Of a stretch of 64,000 nt of DNA, positions 63,930 to 64,000 are shown one piece after another. Where the stretch lies: positions 1,355 to 65,354 of the forward strand of contig RCAB01000242.1 of NCBI GenBank assembly GCA_003640385.1, read 5' to 3'. This DNA is from Setaria digitata (Eukaryota; Nematoda; Chromadorea; Rhabditida; Setariidae). The translations under genes and the position numbers were made by a program. The notes under the pieces are model-generated. The model was not told where the DNA came from and made no database searches. It saw only the letters and a list, made by a program, of their open reading frames with translations. How positions within the stretch are numbered: the first letter of the stretch is position 1; each line of letters begins with the position of its first letter.

Positions 63930-64000
63930 AATGTTGTCTGTGAAAGGTTTGTGATAATGCTTTACGTGCAGCAAGTTATAGATCTTATGAAGTTTAATAT

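Noticed and set aside
1..64000. tRNA, rRNA, spliced-leader RNA or CRISPR arrays
   Set aside because: I saw no cloverleaf with matching A and B boxes, no rRNA core sequence, no spliced-leader gene and no spaced repeats. A covariance-model search would be needed to exclude small RNAs.

Overview
This window looks like a gene-dense, AT-rich nematode nuclear scaffold. Reasons: worm-type gene models with many small introns and TTTCAG acceptors, and a TTT(T)CAG-type acceptor a few bases upstream of most start codons with no donor in front of it (the signature of spliced-leader trans-splicing). Long A/T homopolymer runs and introns of roughly 100-400 bp recall spirurid/filarial worms, but the species cannot be named from this sequence. 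I see no bacterial operon, phage, CRISPR array or transposase.

I reconstructed thirteen protein-coding genes exon by exon. In each model every junction keeps the reading frame and the summed exon length is a multiple of three. Left to right: a Dispatched-type RND transporter (3255-14084, -); metaxin-1 (15366-17708, -) head-to-head with the RNA polymerase II CTD phosphatase FCP1 (19593-23876, +), followed by syntaxin-7 (28176-30456, +); a PWWP protein with two cysteine modules (32177-36743, -); the intraflagellar transport TPR protein IFT70/DYF-1 (37857-43770, -); a FAM76 zinc/coiled-coil protein (45777-47735, -) head-to-head with ribosomal protein eS17 (48789-49950, +); a CABLES cyclin-box protein (50564-53977, -); an SRSF3/7-like SR splicing factor (55142-57163, -) head-to-head with a LysM-domain protein (58233-59354, +); ribosomal protein uL4 (59828-61907, -); and an unrecognised 180-residue coiled-coil protein (62609-63929, +).

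The genes do not form one pathway; they cover cell secretion, mitochondrial import, transcription, endosomal fusion, chromatin, cilia, splicing and translation. From memory, several orthologues (fcp-1, syx-7, mtx-1, che-14, dyf-1, rps-17, rpl-4) lie on C. elegans chromosome I, so the scaffold probably represents the same ancestral linkage group.

The most notable regulatory signal is a 14/14 match to the RFX/DAF-19 X-box consensus 73 bp upstream of the IFT70 start. Other points worth attention are two stop-free introns whose length is a multiple of three, a likely GC-AG intron, a duplicated cysteine module, a 56-bp perfect palindrome, and six single-N joins each flanked by near-identical sequence (assembly artefacts, one copying part of an exon). 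I did not find a clearly new biological system here.
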